64,000 nucleotides of DNA from Fulvia fulva (lineage: Eukaryota; Ascomycota; Dothideomycetes; Mycosphaerellales; Mycosphaerellaceae), in NCBI RefSeq assembly GCF_020509005.1, contig NC_063021.1, positions 3,720,001 to 3,784,000 of the forward strand, read 5' to 3'. Positions 44,102 through 56,015 of this stretch are shown piece by piece. A program made the translations under genes and the position numbers. Below the pieces are notes generated by a model. That model made no database searches, was not told the origin of the DNA, and saw only the letters and a program-made list of their open reading frames with translations. The stretch's first letter is position 1. Each line of letters opens with the position of its first letter.

Positions 44102-47100
44102 TTACCCCCCTTCTTCTTTTGGTATAGGTGTAGAGGGCTATCGAATTTCTAAGCATCTCTATACCGTTCTTGAAACTTACGAAGTATAATTGTACCTTCG
44201 AGGTTTGTAAGGTAATTCCAAGTAGGCTTAGCGAATCTAGTCTACTTAACTAGGGCCTCGCGTTGATACCCTCTACCTATCCTCCTAAATCGGTAGCAAA
44301 GGATTTCGTCAACATCCTAAAGGCCTTCTCCTTCTTCTAATCTTACTGCTACAGGTTGCTCGTCGTCCCTATTTTAGGAGGGAAGCGCGTCGTTATAGGC
44401 CGGTCGTAGTAGTGAGACGTAGAACCTATTAAAGATCCCTTTTGGTACGTCTAGTTCGTAGAAGTACAGGTTATTCGCGAAGGTCTTTCTGACTATATAC
44501 TTGCCGTGTATCTAGTCTAGCTTCTTACAAGGTCGTAGTGTAGCTATATTCTTTAGGTTAAGCCACACTTTGTCCCCTTCTTTAAAGGTTAGGGACGGGT
44601 CTCTTGACCTATTAGCGTACTGTTCTTATGCCTATTATACTACTACTAACGCGGCTTGTACGTATTCTTGTGCTTCCTATAGCTTTTAGACGATTTGTTC
44701 TCTAGCTTGTCTTAGAGTTGTCCTTATAGTTGTCTCCCTAGGTTCTATAGTTGTAATTGGTAAGGCGTCGTAGCCGTGACTCAAAAAGAATGGGCTTATA
44801 CCTGTCGTAGAGGCCGGTTTATTGTCTAGAGCAATCTGTACTAGTAGAAGCTAACGTATCTAATCGGATTGGTTATACGCTATAAACGCTCGTAGGTAAG
44901 CCTCGACTTCTTAGTTTCTCCGTTCTATAGAACTATCGGTTTTAGGATGGTATACTATAGACAACTGTCATTCTATTTTTAAGAGCTCGTATAGTCGTGC
45001 CTATAGGCCGTTAACGAATTAGATACCCCTATCTAATACGATACTATTAGGAATCTAGTGGAATGGCAAATACCTTTCGATAAGTAATAGAGCGATTCCT
45101 TCGGCATCGAACTGCCTAGGTAGTACTAGGAGGAGTATAGTACCCTTACTAAGCCGGTCGGTAATAACAAGAAGTATAGCTGAATCAGTCTATAAGTAAG
45201 GCAGTAAATCTATAATAAAATCTATAGAAATGTCCTTCTAAATTTACGAGGGTATTAGTAATAGCTATAGTAGACCTTTCTTCTTATCTCTCTGAATAGT
45301 AGTCCTCCTGTAGGTGTCACAATTTCGAATAAAAGTACGAACGTCTCGGTTCATACCGGGCTATAAGAATTTCCTAGCTATAAGGGCGATTATATTATCG
45401 CGTCCTAGGTGCCCTCCTAGGTAAGAATCGTGTATTGTTTAAATAACCCTCGTTATTAAGGGTTCGTAATTTGGTAGCTAGTACCGTTCTCGAAAGCGTA
45501 AATAGTTATTAAAGATATTGTAGTCTCCGACTGTTAGGCGTAACTCTAGCTCCTTAGGGAATTGTTTTTCTTGTTGTTCTACTATCCGCCACGCTACACA
45601 ATAGGACTCCCTAGACAGGGACTGCAGAGCTTCTAACTATAGCTATTATAGCGTAGTATCATCTTGAAAGGGGGAAGGTAATTCTAGTGTTGTAGTATTA
45701 ATAGAGAGGGGGGATAGTAGGGTTTGTTGTCGTTCTAGAAGCCTTAGGTCGTCGGTATCCTTAGGTAGATCCCGTTCCTATCGAGATAGCGTATTAGGAA
45801 TTATAGCGTCTTTTCTAGGTCTATGTTATAGGTAAAACCGGAAGGGCGCTAAAAACTCTGCCTACCTAATTTGTCGCTCGTTAAGAAGTCGCTTCTTTAG
45901 GAATAGCTCGATATTCTTATAATCTATAAGGATAGTAAATGGTTCTTTTAAGCCGCGTAATTTGCTACTCTATTCTTTAATACACTTTATAATTGCGAGA
46001 AGCTCCTTGTCGTATATATCGTAATTATACTCGGCCGGCGAGTACTTAGCTAAAAAGAAGGCTACAGGTCTCTACTAACATATAGCTATATCGTATTGAG
46101 TAAGGGCCCCTCCTACCGCCTATCTAGAAGAGTCGGGTTCGACTCTAGTTAGGCGTTCTAGGTCGTATGTCGTAAGGATAGATTCTTTTATAAATTCCCG
46201 CTTAAGAGCGTTAAAGGCTCTATCGCAATCCTCTGTCCAAAGAAAGGCCGTCTGCTTCTTCGTAAGTCGTAATAAAGGCAAAATCGTGTCTATGTAGTTA
46301 GAAATAAACATCTAGTAGTAATTTGCAAATCCTAGAAAAGGACGTATACCCCTAGCGCTTATAGGTCTATCCTACTCCTAAATAGCACGGATTTTGTCTA
46401 GGTCCATTCGAATTCTAGTACTAATGTCGATAATAAATCCAAGGTATTTCGTTCTCTTCGTCTTAAATTCGCACTTCGTAATATTGAGCGTTAGGTCGTT
46501 TTGTAATAGTCTATCTAGGACTCGCAACACCTTAGCTCTATAGTCTTGTAATGACCTAGAAGAAAAGACGAGTATATTGTCGACGTAAGCAGAGCAAAAA
46601 TCGTCTAGGTAATCCTGTAATACCTAGTTAATAAAGCATTGAAATGTCGTAGGGGATCCAGTTAGTCCAAAAGGGTAAACTTTCTATTCGAATAGGCTGT
46701 AGCGGGTACGAAAGGCTGTCTTCCACTCTTCTCCCTTAGCCATTCTGATTTTATGAAAGGCAGTAGATACGTCGAGTTTAGTAAGCCATTTCGCTTTGCT
46801 TAAAGCTGCTAGCGTTTCCCTAATAAGAGGTAGAGGGTACTAGTCTTTCTAGGTAATCGCATTAAGTCCCCTCTAGTCTATATCAAAGCGTAGCCCTCCT
46901 CTAGGTTTTCTAACGAATAGGATAGGAGTAGCCGCTAGAGACTTGCTTTCCTATATAAAGTCTTTCCCTAATAGGTCTGTAAGGTCCTTTTAGAGTACTA
47001 GGAGTTCGTCGTAACTTATACTATAGAGAGGTCCCTAAAGAGCCTCTTTGTCTTTCCTATTAGAGTCTTTCTCGAGAGGTATTTTATAGTCAAACCTAGG

Positions 47101-47758
47101 CCTATACTTTGGTAGTCTCTTAGCTTCGTCTTGACTAAAGGCTTATACGTACTTCCTATAGTGTTCTAGTAGTCGACTCGTAATTTTGTCTAGGGACAAC
47201 TTAGGTTTCGGTCGTAGGGCTCTCTTAATGTCTTCTAATTTCGTAGAAAAGACCTAGATAGTCTTATCCCTCTTTACCCGCGTAGCTAGCGCTACGTAAG
47301 CGCTCGCTATAACCTTCTTTAAACGATAGCTACATAGCTTTAGGTTCTTGCCTGTAGCCTCGTTGCTTAGGATAGTAGATCTATTAGGAAGGTTAAGCTA
47401 TAACAATTTCTCGTCGACTTTTATACCTTCGTATCTTAGCTATAGCTGTCCTAGAATTAGGTCCTCGTTTTAGTATAGTATAACATACGCGAACGCCCTA
47501 GGTAACTTGTAGGCACCCAAGTCTAAGAAAAAGTAGGTAACGTGCCTAATTAGGCTTTGCTTTCCTACTACTCCCTTTATTTATTAAGAAGGTACGTCTA
47601 AGAGGAGAAGACCTAGCTTCTTAGCTAGTCTCTCGTTAATTAATGCGTAAGCTATAGAGCTATTGTCGACAAGAGTAGTAATAGGCGTGTAATTAATACA
47701 CGCGGTAGCGTAGAATAAGGGACATTCTATTCTTGTTCGAAGTTGATTCCATTCTCGT

Positions 47759-47998
47759 TGTTAAACAGGTACGAGTTACGTAGTAGTAGAAGACGGCGGA
47801 TCACACGAAAGACGAAGAAGGACCCAATGGGATAGCGTGTATCTACATACAGTATCGCCGGTGTTAGTATAGGTATAGGTAGATGCTAGGTGTCCGGATG
47901 TTTGCTAGCCCATGGGCTGGCAAACCCTGGTCACGTGATCTAGTCACATGACACACCCACACCCACATGCTTGTCCTGCGGCCTGTATATTCTCAACA
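47759..47998 (-). repeat. Solo LTR of copia family B
   Basis: A 240-bp LTR (TGTTAAACAGG to CTCAACA) with a perfect 5-bp target duplication, CTCGT, at 47754-47758 and 47999-48003. It carries an extra AGGTAT-like hexamer relative to other copies and is much less mutated than the gypsy around it (keeps CATGGGCTGG, CACCCACACCCACATG). A later insertion has therefore lost its interior by LTR-LTR recombination, and came after most RIP of the host element. Confidence 0.9.
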
Positions 47999-49176
47999 CT
48001 CGTTATATATAGCTCGGCTTTTGCCCTTGTATACGACTTCGCTTAAGGGCTATTCTTTTCCCTCTTCTAGATCCTCGAGTTCTTCTAGTAGTGCTAATGT
48101 AGTATTAGTAGTAGCTACCGTCGCTTAGTTGTTTGTAATAGGGCGTATAGCCGGTAAGAACTTATAATCTATTACGGCGTGTCCTTAGTGCCTACACTAG
48201 AAACAGAGCTTCTTTTCTCTCTACTAGGCGATAGTCTCGGGGGTTACCTACTTAGCTCGTCGTCCGTTATTCTCTTTCTCTCTATAGGTAGTCGTAGTAC
48301 GGTTAGATTAAATAGGCAAAGTAGGCTCCTAGTCTATAGTATTGCTAACTTTCGAGGGTTAGTTTAGCCGTCTTCGTTCTTAGCTTTTTCCTAGCTTAAA
48401 GGAATCGATCCTAGAGCCTATTGTTTAAAGGAGAGAGGTATACGAGCCGTACTCTATAGGAATAGGGAATATACTTATAAGCTTCTCTTGAACTCCCCTA
48501 CTAATAGCATTCTCTAGGAGAGAGATCTTAATACTATCGTTAAAGGATAGGGCTCTAGCATTAGCTAGTTCTGTCTCGAATCTCGGTAGGAATCTAGTAA
48601 AGGGTTCGTCCTCTCGTTGTCTAATTAAGTATAGGCTAGTTAAAGCCTTCTTCTATCGGTTTAGGTCGCTATACGTAGTAGCTAGGTATTGTAGTAGCTA
48701 TATACTAGACCCGTCTTGTTCTTCCTCTTTTAAGCAGATAAATGCTAGACACATATTCTTAGTATTACTACGTAGCCTCGTAAAGATATAGCGTAATTGG
48801 TCTATTTTAGAACCAATAGCTTCTCTGTCTATCTTAAGCTTATTGTAAGCTTCAATTTCCTATCTATCGTATCTCCCTCGATTACTATCGAATTCGGATA
48901 GTTAAGAGAGTTTCTCTTTTTTCTTTTCTAGGGTACCCCTTTCTAGGATACCCTATAACCCTTATAGGGTTTGTTAGTTTAGGGCATTACCCTATACTAT
49001 TTACTATACAAAAGCCAATAAGGCTTCTTCTATTATAGGACGAGGAGGTGTATACTCTATGTCGTACATTTCTATCGTCGTTTAAAGTATAGGGCACTAT
49101 CTTTCGTCGTCGTTGTTTAAAGTATAGGGTACTGTCTATATAAGCGAGCTTTAGATAATATAAGGGTTCAAGCAAG

Positions 49177-49476
49177 TGTTATTCATAACTATGCTAGACT
49201 AATGAAAGACTATCTAAAGCTGAAGAGTAAAGAGTAGCTATAGCTAGTCCGCGAATATATATAACCCTAACTGTTCCTTCCTAGAAGGTTCTATAACGTT
49301 ATCTTAATTCCTTGATGCCCGATACTTAAATGTTCTCCTTAATGCCTAATGCTCGAATGTTCTACACGATATAGGGGTATCTCTATTAGTGTTGGTTTTG
49401 ATGTATAAGGCTTTTAATATATAAGGCACAGCCTTGTTATAAGGCATAGCCTTGCTATAGGGCTTAGCCTGTAACA
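49177..49476 (-). repeat. 5' LTR of the gypsy element
   Basis: Begins TGTTATTCATAAC and ends AGCCTGTAACA. It keeps more G and C than the left LTR (CTGTAACA against CTATAACA), so the two have mutated separately. Confidence 0.8.
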
Positions 49477-50854
49477 AAGGGTACTAATTCAACGTACTAG
49501 GAGTGTACGAGCCTCTATAGTACAGGGGTCTACATTCCTTTAATACTATAAAAGATCGTTAATGAGCTCTCTGCGACGCCTGTGTCTACGTCGAGTGTTG
49601 ATTTAGAGCTCGTAGACATTCCACTTAGCGTGGCTACGTGTGTTTCTACTAGCTAATTACTAAGTACGCTTAATCTTCGCGAAAGTGGCAGATGATAATG
49701 ACTGGTGGACACAGCCTCGGTTAACAGCCCTTTAGAAGCTCTAGGTTCACATGGTTCTAGTAGCTAAAGCACGACATTGACCTTTCAAAGCGATAGCAGG
49801 CCCAATTCTTACGTCCGTGCAGAACTCCTAGTAGTGAATTAATCGGCCAAACCCTATACAAGCGTGTAGACAGGGCAGGTCATTTCTGTAGCCTTCGATG
49901 CATATAGGACTGTAAGGGGTTGGCTTCGTCTCGACTTAAGCCTCGCCCGCTAATATTGGGCAGGTGACTTTTTAGCGGTTTGGTACGTGACTGTCGCATT
50001 ATATCTCGCTAGTTGATGTAGCTCCCTTTAAAGATGCTATACCATTTCAGGGTCGGTACATAGTAGAATACATAGGCGTAGGACAGTTTTTAGCAACAGT
50101 GGCTCACTCGGTTGCGATGTACATTACCGTCCATGTACCTACAGCTTCTACATAGTGTTTGACTTTGTGTGTCTTTACATAATCTCATTCTGCCCAAGGA
50201 TATGTGCCATTCCGAGAAAACAGACAGATCTACTAGCTAGCTGGTGCCTCCTACGAATGACACAGAGGTTGATCTGTCTGCGAAATCTATCGAGGTGCTC
50301 CGTCCGAAGTTCACGAAGATGCTGACATGTTATGAGCACATGTAGCACGGTTCATCCTTCCTCCTAGCATGGGCACACCGGGTCCGGCAGTCGAGAAACA
50401 TTGCGGCCAAGAGGGAAGTTGTCAAGTCCGGATTCCTCAGTTCGCACTTGTACTCACAGAGCGCTCGATCAAACACAGATAGCAGCGAGATCGAAAACAC
50501 ACATATCGCGTGGTCTCATGTGACACTGCAGATTAGTGCACATTAGAGAAGTGATCACATGAGCGTGGACGGATGCAGTAGTAGCGCCGCCAGCACTGCG
50601 AGAGACACTCCATCCTGTGGCCAAGCTAACTCCGAATGTCCGTTCAGCTCTACGGCATGTCCGGCAGACAATGGATGGATCATGTCTCACGATGCCCGTT
50701 TATTAGGCGATGTAGAAGGAATGCTTTGTTGTAGCGAAAATGCCACCTCCATAAGAGCTTCGCCGTTCTCATCTTATCGTATACGAGGCATATTGTGATC
50801 CCTTTGCACCGCAATACTTTAAGTCACTCGACATATAACACTAGTGACCAGGCT
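49477..50854. other. Intergenic region with an inverted repeat
   Basis: Normal composition from about 49550. CAGACAGATC near 50221 and GATCTGTCTG near 50271 form a 10-bp inverted repeat with a 40-base loop. AGCAACAGTGGCTCACTCGGT near 50093 faintly resembles the Fot1 terminal repeat at 38560, possibly a lost element. Overlapping ORFs at 50469-50798 have no domain. The last 60 bp are the leader of the 50855 gene. Confidence 0.4.
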
Positions 50855-51740
50855 ATGGCACCTCCTGCTTCCCTGGAGCACCCTTCACAGCCGCTGAACT
50901 GCATGTGGTTCATGCCCGGGAAATATTGTCCTTGCATCATCTGTGGTTACAATCAAGGCTCTCACTGGTCTCAGCTGCCTCGCTACCCTTCGATGTTACA
51001 AGAGCTCGCACCTAGTATGACAATAACCCCATTAGGGACCTCTATGGATGTTTGGCCAAACGTTACGCTGGATTCACTGTCTTTAGCGGCACGAAAGCCC
51101 AAGCCAACGCCGCTTACCAAGGAGAAGCGCGACGCCGTATGCACCTTTGTGAACAGCCATCCAGAGATGACTAGGAAACAAGTGGGATGCAAGTCGATTG
51201 TATTTTAGCAAGTTGTCTCGAACACAGGTTTACTAATCCTTCAATAGTTCACTTTGGCATCCATGGAACGCAAGTCTCCAGTAAGTCAGCTAGCTAGGTT
51301 TGTGCTAACATATTCATAGTACGGTGTCGAAGGTTGTAAGGCACAATAAAAGGCGCCATCCGGTCGACAATGGGCTGCGGTCGCTGCCGAGATCTGGAAC
51401 ACATCGTGCTGGACCCTCAACGTCGACCAGAGAAAACACCAATACGAGACCTTCACGAAACGTGAGCCGGAACAATCCACAGAGGAGTACGCCGGATTTG
51501 TCAATGAATGCTACACAAATAACTACGCAAACCCCTGCAGGACAGTATCGCTACAGCGAGAGTATGGTTTTTGGAGATGATGATTTGACGTTACTAAACG
51601 CCACCATCCACGGCACAACAGACTATAGTATCACAGCTATGGATATGTTACCGAAAAGCTGGGCTTCGTATGCTTCCAGCGACCTCGAAATTCATCCTCA
51701 AGAGCTACAGTCGGCATCTGGAGACGATCTGACGGTCTAA
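50855..51740 (+). CDS. Putative helix-turn-helix DNA-binding protein, multi-exon model
   Basis: Exon 1 starts at ATG 50855 (MAPPASLEHPSQPLNCMWFM) with a Cys cluster CPCIICG, then TKEKRDAVCTFVNSHPEMTR, a helical segment. An intron ending TTACTAATCCTTCAATAG near 51246 and a second, GTAAGTCAGC...GCTAACATATTCATAG (about 51281-51319), fit fungal consensus; joining leads into TVSKVVRHNKRRHPVDNG, like the recognition helix of a helix-turn-helix. The last exon continues to TAA at 51738-51740 with a Ser/Thr-rich tail. The first donor site is unclear (GTGGGA or GTCGAT), so the model is uncertain and a decayed gene is possible. DNA binding is inferred from the TVSKVVRHN segment only. Confidence 0.45.
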
Positions 51741-51864
51741 TCTCTCACAGTATCCAGAGATATGCCAAAAGAGGCTGAAGTTCCAGGAGCCGTGGATATT
51801 GGCAGAGACCGGTCCGCATTCAGCGATGCGTCTCATTATTTGGAAGTACTTATCGCACCCTTAA

Positions 51865-52045
51865 CGCCATCGTCGCTACATTCTCGATCAAACGTACGGC
51901 ATACCTACAAGCATATCCTACCTGCACTCATGACGAGGCAGTATTGATTTCAGCAAGATGCCCTAATGGACGCCTAGATAGACCCGCTCGAACCACCTGG
52001 TCTGGAGAGAATACCCTTTGCTGCTGAAGTTCCCATCTTCGTGTC
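51865..52045 (-). pseudogene. Fragment of the JmjC gene family (N-terminal part)
   Basis: Minus-strand reading gives RVFSPDQVVRAGLSRRPLGH and LAEI, parallel to GVFSLD-VDLAGLSKRLLGHL in the RIP-mutated JmjC frame near 55500. At DNA level AGACCCGCTCGAACC...GTCTGGAGAGAATAC aligns with the mutated copy, where TGG reads TAG. It is an unmutated but isolated relic, about 1.2 kb from the 3' end of the JmjC pseudogene. A related piece lies at 20259-20345. Confidence 0.5.
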
Positions 52046-52063
52046 CTTCTGGAATACATCGAA

Positions 52064-52591
52064 ATGACGCACGCTCAAACTTATATCAGACTATTCGGCC
52101 TCATCGACAGAAGAGAGATCACTTATGACCTACTGTGGGCACTCTTCAAACCCAATGAAGAGATCTGCACGTTATGCCAGGGCAGCGGAACACCCATGTA
52201 CTTCAGATATAGTTACGGCGAGGCGAAGACGCGGGTGAACAACTTAGAGTACTTTCGCGTGGAAGGACGCTGTTTCAATCATGACGGAGCAATGCTTGGA
52301 GAAAGTGTAGCATTCGTCGACATCGAAAGGTTCCGGGGGCCGAAGCGACTTGGACACCTGCCGCCTTACCCTCTACGTTTGTATCAGGACGCGAAAGCGC
52401 TGCGAAGTGACTTGCGCGACCGCGGACGCATGTTTGTAGCTTTGGTAGAAGGCTACTATTACGAACAGGATCAAGGACAAGCATTCCAAAAGGAGGACAA
52501 AGGATACGTCATCAAAACTTCGGTGGATGGGCGTATCGTGGTATCCCTCCGTCCTCCATCCACGGCTATACATAATTACTTCTGCGAGTGA
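52064..52591 (+). CDS. N-terminal region of a fungal AAA-ATPase-type protein, truncated
   Basis: An intact 175-codon ORF, ATG 52064 to TGA. The text EYFRVEGRCFNHDGAMLGES, VDIERFRGPKRLGHLPPYPL and RGRMFVALVEGYYYEQDQGQ matches the domain (I believe DUF7025) that precedes the AAA+ ATPase module in a large family of fungal proteins. The ATPase itself, with Walker A and B, is absent downstream; the frame ends and a dispersed repeat follows at 52635. In frame upstream, LLEYIE continues the alignment before a TGA, so the 5' end is also cut. It is probably a gene fragment, with no independent function inferred. Confidence 0.6.
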   Translation: MTHAQTYIRLFGLIDRREITYDLLWALFKPNEEICTLCQGSGTPMYFRYSYGEAKTRVNNLEYFRVEGRCFNHDGAMLGESVAFVDIERFRGPKRLGHLPPYPLRLYQDAKALRSDLRDRGRMFVALVEGYYYEQDQGQAFQKEDKGYVIKTSVDGRIVVSLRPPSTAIHNYFCE

Positions 52592-52634
52592 TCCCGGCGC
52601 AGTGACCGGATCCACCACTGTCGATTGATTTCCG

Positions 52635-52685
52635 CATGGCCCTTAGGGCCCTATCGGGTTATGATTGAATGTATCTATCTATTAT
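52635..52685 (+). repeat. Dispersed short repeat, unmutated copy
   Basis: GCATGGCCCTTAGGGCC then GTTATGATTGAATGTATC and ATCTATTATTATT; the counterpart of 43061-43112. The palindromic GGCCCTTAGGGCC head is shared. Confidence 0.6.
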
Positions 52686-52824
52686 TATTCATTTTTACTT
52701 CGATACAGCTGTTCTGCGGGTCCATGCGGGTTGCTCTCAAGCCCACGATATCTCCGACAACGTGCATGCGGTAGGGCGATTTTGGGACCCTATACGAGAG
52801 CACTGGATCGGGTGACAGGCTCGA
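52686..52824. other. Short intergenic stretch
   Basis: Nothing recognised. Confidence 0.3.
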
Positions 52825-53250
52825 TCAAGGCACAATACTTATAATCTCTGACTTCAAGCTGAACGATTCGTTCTCACTATGCAGCCTTTCAAGACCTTGG
52901 CTATTATATGATCGCCTCACCACTTCTTCTAGTGCCTTCACGGCCGCAAATTCAATATCCTTGTACCTGTGCCCGAGGTCTAAGTAACCGTCGTAACGTA
53001 GCAGCACGACGTTACCTCTACAAAAGGACCGGCCGGGGGAAGTTGCGCATCCGATAATCTGCCTGCACGTTTCATTCACGGGAAGTATAGGTGATAATGT
53101 ATAGTATAAGCAGTATTGCCCACGAATGGCAGGATTGTCGTTCTTGATGAAACTATGGTAAGCATATGGTCGGCGTGAATCTTGAGGCAAGGCTTGTCGC
53201 CAGTCCGCAGCTAGAGCTACTCCCAGCGCCTTCTCCGTAATTGATTTCAT
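52825..53250 (-). CDS. Hypothetical protein, 141 residues
   Basis: Intact frame from ATG 53250 to TGA (complement at 52827-52825). It starts MKSITEKALGVALAADWRQA and continues LPQDSRRPYAYHSFIKNDNP, with NETCRQIIGCATS and RGNVVLLRYDGYLDLGHRYK, then a helical end. It looks globular, with four cysteines, no signal peptide and no membrane segment. No family recognised. It lies 57 bp downstream of the JmjC pseudogene on the same strand but in another frame, and, unlike it, carries no stop. Confidence 0.5.
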   Translation of the reverse strand: MKSITEKALGVALAADWRQALPQDSRRPYAYHSFIKNDNPAIRGQYCLYYTLSPILPVNETCRQIIGCATSPGRSFCRGNVVLLRYDGYLDLGHRYKDIEFAAVKALEEVVRRSYNSQGLERLHSENESFSLKSEIISIVP

Positions 53251-53306
53251 TTCTAATTACTCATGCATTCCTCTGTAACGCTGTCGAATAGGTGAAGCTC
53301 CCATCT

Positions 53307-56015
53307 TCAGGCTTCTTCCATACAGGGAGGCAGGTTAGTCATGTTAGCCGCATGCGATACACAAAAGGCTGTGCAACGTCTGCCATCTCGGAGGCAGGAA
53401 CAATCGGCCTTACAGTCCTTACAGGCGCATCCTAAATCTTGTAAGGTCTTCACAAGCTCTCCAAACCGCTGGCCGTCGCTTTCCTTCGGGAGATAATGAC
53501 CGCGATTGCCAAGCACCACTTCTTCCAATGCAGATACCACCGGGGCCAGCTGATATGCCAACGCCTCATTCGTAGCACCTTGGTTGACTCCGATCCAGCA
53601 CAGCGTCTCCAAGAGATGCAAAAGGTCATTGCCATCCCAGAAAGAGCCCCCAGTCATCAGACATGGGCCCGAGTCGCCCATGGTAAGAACAGCATGGACT
53701 GTTCCGGGTCCCATGACCAGAACATCGCCAGGACCAAGCAGGACCGCCCGTGCCTTGTCACCTAGATCCCAATCGCTCCCCCCTTCCGCAAAGTCGGCCC
53801 AGTCTTTAGCAGACATAGCGGAACGAGGCACAAACATCCAGAGCTTGTAGCCAAAGAGGTTTCGCACCTAGGTGGAGCCACCACTATCCACGTATGCACC
53901 GGAAAATGCCCCAGGCCAGGCAAGTAGATTGAATCTTCGCGAGCTGGATACATCGAAGGGCGTCATAGCAATCTGCTTTGCAAGGACACCCGGCGCGTTC
54001 GTATGCTTAAGAGCCCGGGCCTTACACCTCTCAACAACGAAGTCTAGGAGACGGAACCTGTCCATCCTCAAGAAACTTGGCACACTAGCGCCAGTAAGGT
54101 CTGGCAAATTAAGCAGATTGACTGGCTTCTGTCGCATGCTGTCCCACCTTTACACATCGTAAAGTGCGGCGATTACCGACACTTGAACCGACCGTAGTTA
54201 CAATTCGCCGTAGTAGCGAACGTCCACGTCTAAGCTATTAAACACCGAAGAGAGAATGCCGGCATATCTCGAAGCAGACCACTCGTTAGCATCGTCGAAA
54301 TGCTCTCGATAGAGGGTTGGTTTTGCAAAAGATAGCATCGTGGTCACCTCCTCCGCAAACTTCTTAGTAGATAGTTCGTACAGGTCACCTTGGCGGCTAG
54401 ATCTGTCCGTGTCTCGACTAGCAAACTGAATACGTGTTATCCATTTTCGCAATATGCTATCGGGTGCTATAGCTTCTAGCTTCTGTGCGTAATGAGCCTA
54501 TTATAGCAGCTCTTTACTCGCTTCCTCTCCCGTATAAGCTAGGAGCGTGCAGATTCTATAAGATCCGTTACAGAGCTTACACACCGGCCCCTCGACTAGT
54601 CGGGGCGTACCGTCCCCCTACGTGCTAGAGAACAGGGTCGACTCGAAGGCGCGTCCGTCTACGACAGATTCTAGAAATGCGTCTAGTGACGATGCTGCTA
54701 AATGCGGCACTTCTGACGTCCTAGGGGTTGGCATTCCGCTATTTGAAACAGAAACTTCATCCTCGATGAACTGCGAGTTGCGAGCACCGGCACCCTACTG
54801 ATAACGACTAATGGCCTAGTCGCTTTCCTACGTTAAAAAGGCACTTTTATATAGGTGTACCGCTTGGAGCGAAAGTATGCCCTTTTTCTATGCTACTACA
54901 CTATGTATTGGCTATCTACGCTCGATCAGTCGACGTAGCTACTCGTTATCTACATCGTGTCCTTTTTCTCGGTAGGGCATAAGATCGTCGATATGCTGCT
55001 AAGTTTCTGTATAGCGCTTAGCTGCCCGTAATGTATTGTCCGATATAGCATATATAACACTCCTCGGCGTCTTCCTTGTCTTACGAGGGGTCGTTTTTAC
55101 CGACTAGTAGTAGAGACCCGAACCTTGTCTCGAACAGGCTACTACGTATTTGCTAGTCGTAGTAGCAGCTTACGAGGGCGTACTAAGCGGCGAAAGGCTA
55201 GAGGAACCGGTCGAGCTCTTTAGCTCTAATACCTCTTTAGTATAATCTATCTTTTGCCTCTTATAGCTTTAAAGGTCGTCGCCGGATAGACCTTGCTCTT
55301 CGTGTAGCTCTCTACTTACGGTCTCGAAGTCGTAAATCATTAGATACGCTGTCGTAGCTACCTTTAAGCCTATTAACGTCCGACTTCTAACCTGTATACG
55401 ATTATAGATAGCACGCTACAACGCGTCCAGCGCCTGTTTTAGGTTCGTAGTCTTGCTAACTTCAGTAAGATGTCCTAATAGACGCTTAGACAGACCCGCT
55501 AGATCTACCTAGTCTAGAGAGAATACTCCGTGCTACTAGGCCTTCTTATACCACTCTATTCCCTAGTTCCGGCCGATGATGTTAAGCTTTCCCCTTCGAG
55601 TAGCGTCAGTTAACGTTCTAAATTATATATATATCCTAACCGTCTACCGTCCTCTTAAGCTGTCTAAGAACGTATCTTCTATACGATAGTCGGGATCTAA
55701 GCAACTCTTCTATAACTCGTACGCCCTCGCGTAACGCTATATAAGAGCTATAGATAGTGCGTGATCCTTAGCTTAATTAGCTAGATACTCGAGAACGTCC
55801 TTTACCGTATCTACTTAGTTAATTCTAGGAGTTCGTAGACGAGCTAGTAGTGAGACATTGTTACCGGAAGGGTAAATCGTATTAAGGGTGTCTTCTATAT
55901 CGCTAATCGGCAAATAGTCTAGCCGGGCTCTAACTTTGCCTTCTACTACTCGACGACTTACGCTTCGAGTACTCTTACGAATTATAGATGTGCCTAGTTT
56001 TATAAGGGCAATGTC
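53307..56015 (-). pseudogene. JmjC-domain protein, long RIP pseudogene
   Basis: A single minus-strand frame reads through about 900 codons from near 56015 to TGA at 53309-53307 with no frameshift. It is interrupted by dozens of TAG/TAA, dense 5' of 54500 and sparse afterwards. The C-terminal third is a JmjC fold: GAYVDSGGST, FGYKLWMFVP, KARAVLLGPGDVLVMGPGTV, HAVLTM, GGSFWD, then a Cys-rich tail (GCACKDCKADCSC). JmjC proteins are iron/2-oxoglutarate dioxygenases, often histone demethylases. The iron-binding H-x-D reads Y-V-D here: TAC at 53894-53892, one CpA>TpA from CAC. The TAG at 53870-53868 sits where the family usually has Trp. Upstream are a CKLCNG motif and a long helical N-terminus (GLKVATTAYLMIYDFETVS). 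The LINE at 56016 cuts off its 5' end. Confidence 0.78.

Larger units (their letters stand above)
43804..49476 (-). mobile_element. Ty3/gypsy retrotransposon, RIP-mutated
   Basis: LTRs of about 300 bp at 43804-44101 and 49177-49476 share TCCTTCCTAGAAGGTTCTA and GTGTTGGTTTTGATGTA. A purine tract (AAAAGAAGAAGGGGGG, minus strand, 44117-44102) abuts the left LTR, which fixes orientation. Minus-strand remnants include RT AYVDNILVFS near 46590 (YVDD with D>N, a G>A change), and RT/RNase H text in an open patch 46311-46120 (LTKKQTAFLWTEDCDRAFNA). Gag-side sequence lies near 48.2-48.9 kb and integrase-side near 44.9-45.5 kb. Dense TAG/TAA prevents expression. A family-B copia solo LTR interrupts it at 47759. 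Confidence 0.85.

Noticed and set aside
49177..49476. GGTTCAAGCAAG near the gypsy LTR as a tRNA B box
   Set aside because: Does not fit the B-box consensus and no A box or arms lie at tRNA spacing; it is part of the element's primer side.
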